The position numbers and the translations under genes were made by a program. 12,839 nucleotides of DNA, taken from an uncultured Candidatus Saccharibacteria bacterium. GTDB lineage: Bacteria; Patescibacteriota; Saccharimonadia; Saccharimonadales; Saccharimonadaceae. Each line of letters starts with the position of its first letter. Within the stretch, counting starts at the first letter, position 1. The notes under the pieces were generated by a model. That model searched no databases, had not been told where the DNA came from, and worked only from the letters and a program-made list of their open reading frames with translations. Location: assembly GCA_938046495.1 (NCBI GenBank), contig CALIXG010000119.1:1-12839 (forward strand). The letters run 5' to 3'. Positions 12,543-12,839 of the stretch are shown piece by piece.

Positions 12543-12839
12543 TTATTTTTGAGATTCGAGTTCATTAGAAACGGCGTTAGAATTAATCTGGTTCATCAGC
12601 TGATTTTCGAAAAGCACATGGTTATTATATTCGGTAATTTGCTGGTTTATGGCGTCGATGGATTGCTGGATACTCTGATAAGTAGCTTCATGACGATTGA
12701 TGCGCGCTTTCAGAGTAGCACGTTCATTTTGATAGCGCCAACCAGAAATACTACCGGATTCGACACGTCGATTAAAATCCAGGATTAATTGATTTAAGGC
12801 ATTGGTTTCATTATTGTAGGCCTCAGTTTGCTGATTAAT
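12543..12839 (-). CDS. Coiled-coil protein, C-terminal 98 residues (partial)
   Basis: An open minus-strand frame enters from the right edge and ends at a TAA at 12543-12545; the start lies outside the window. The visible 98 residues are rich in Asn, Gln, Glu and Ile with helical heptads (TLKARINRHEATYQSI, SIDAINQQITEYNNHV), no Cys, and one short Gly/Ser break (VESGSISGW). This composition, with repeated 'YNN' and 'FNRRV' segments, resembles the coiled-coil tails of some predicted Patescibacteria metalloproteases and surface proteins, but I cannot name a family. Its stop is 15 nt ahead of clpP on the same strand, so they probably form an operon. It is not trigger factor by any motif I can see. 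Confidence 0.7.
   Translation of the reverse strand: MNQQTEAYNNETNALNQLILDFNRRVESGSISGWRYQNERATLKARINRHEATYQSIQQSIDAINQQITEYNNHVLFENQLMNQINSNAVSNELESQK

Noticed and set aside
12522..12788. 88-codon plus-strand frame over the right edge
   Set aside because: It is antisense to clpP's start and the coiled-coil gene, whose minus-strand frame has a better operon context and composition.
1..12839. Phage, insertion sequence or defence island
   Set aside because: No transposase, integrase, restriction, toxin-antitoxin or phage structural signature appears on either strand.

Overview
The window looks like chromosomal DNA from a small-genome member of the Patescibacteria (CPR), most likely Candidatus Saccharibacteria (TM7). 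This rests on gene style rather than a marker search: a BspA-like surface protein with DUF285 repeats behind the N-terminal region typical of Saccharibacteria surface proteins, a type IV pilin, very short intergenic gaps, and Patescibacteria-like coiled-coil and PH-domain proteins. TGA is used as a normal stop (end of the gene at 4609) and no long gene needs it read through, which argues against the recoded Gracilibacteria and Absconditabacteria.

Layout. 1-344: unknown helical protein (+). 357-1904: secreted DUF285-repeat protein (-). 1949-2689: SPFH/stomatin-like membrane protein (-). 2810-3843: S66 LD-carboxypeptidase/MccF-like gene (+), broken by a one-base shift in an A5T5 run. 3845-4609: unknown protein with an HELMH zinc-peptidase motif (+). 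4659-5105: orphan 148-residue protein (+). 5200-5901: yebC (+). 6065-6233: tRNA-Ser(UGA) and tRNA-Met(CAU) in one unit. 6287-6859: ruvA (+). 6972-7799: two-helix membrane protein with a bacterial PH domain (-). 7846-8853: ruvB (-). 8914-9471: rubrerythrin (+). 9572-9973: type IV pilin-like protein (-). 10030-11388 and 11395-11871: radA-ruvC operon (+). 11925-12527: clpP (-), preceded in the same operon by the C-terminal 98 residues of a coiled-coil protein (12543-12839, cut by the window edge).

Functionally the right two thirds is mostly housekeeping. It holds all three RuvABC Holliday-junction proteins plus the branch-migration ATPase RadA, split over three transcription units, together with YebC, ClpP protease and an oxygen-defence rubrerythrin. 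The left third holds surface, membrane and peptidase genes and is more accessory in character.

Regulatory sequence is unusually readable. Nearly every unit has a TATAAT or TAAAAT -10 box, often with an upstream TGn extension, and hairpin/T-tract terminators separate convergent genes. ruvA, radA and the pilin gene each have a -10 hexamer ending exactly 6 nt before the ATG, which predicts leaderless mRNAs, while the other genes carry ordinary AGGAG-type ribosome sites. I see no CRISPR array, insertion sequence, phage gene or wholly new multi-gene system. The best leads are the leaderless-promoter pattern, the elaborate folded element at 9480-9569, the frameshifted S66 gene beside an unknown HExxH protein, and the overlapping ruvB/rubrerythrin promoters.
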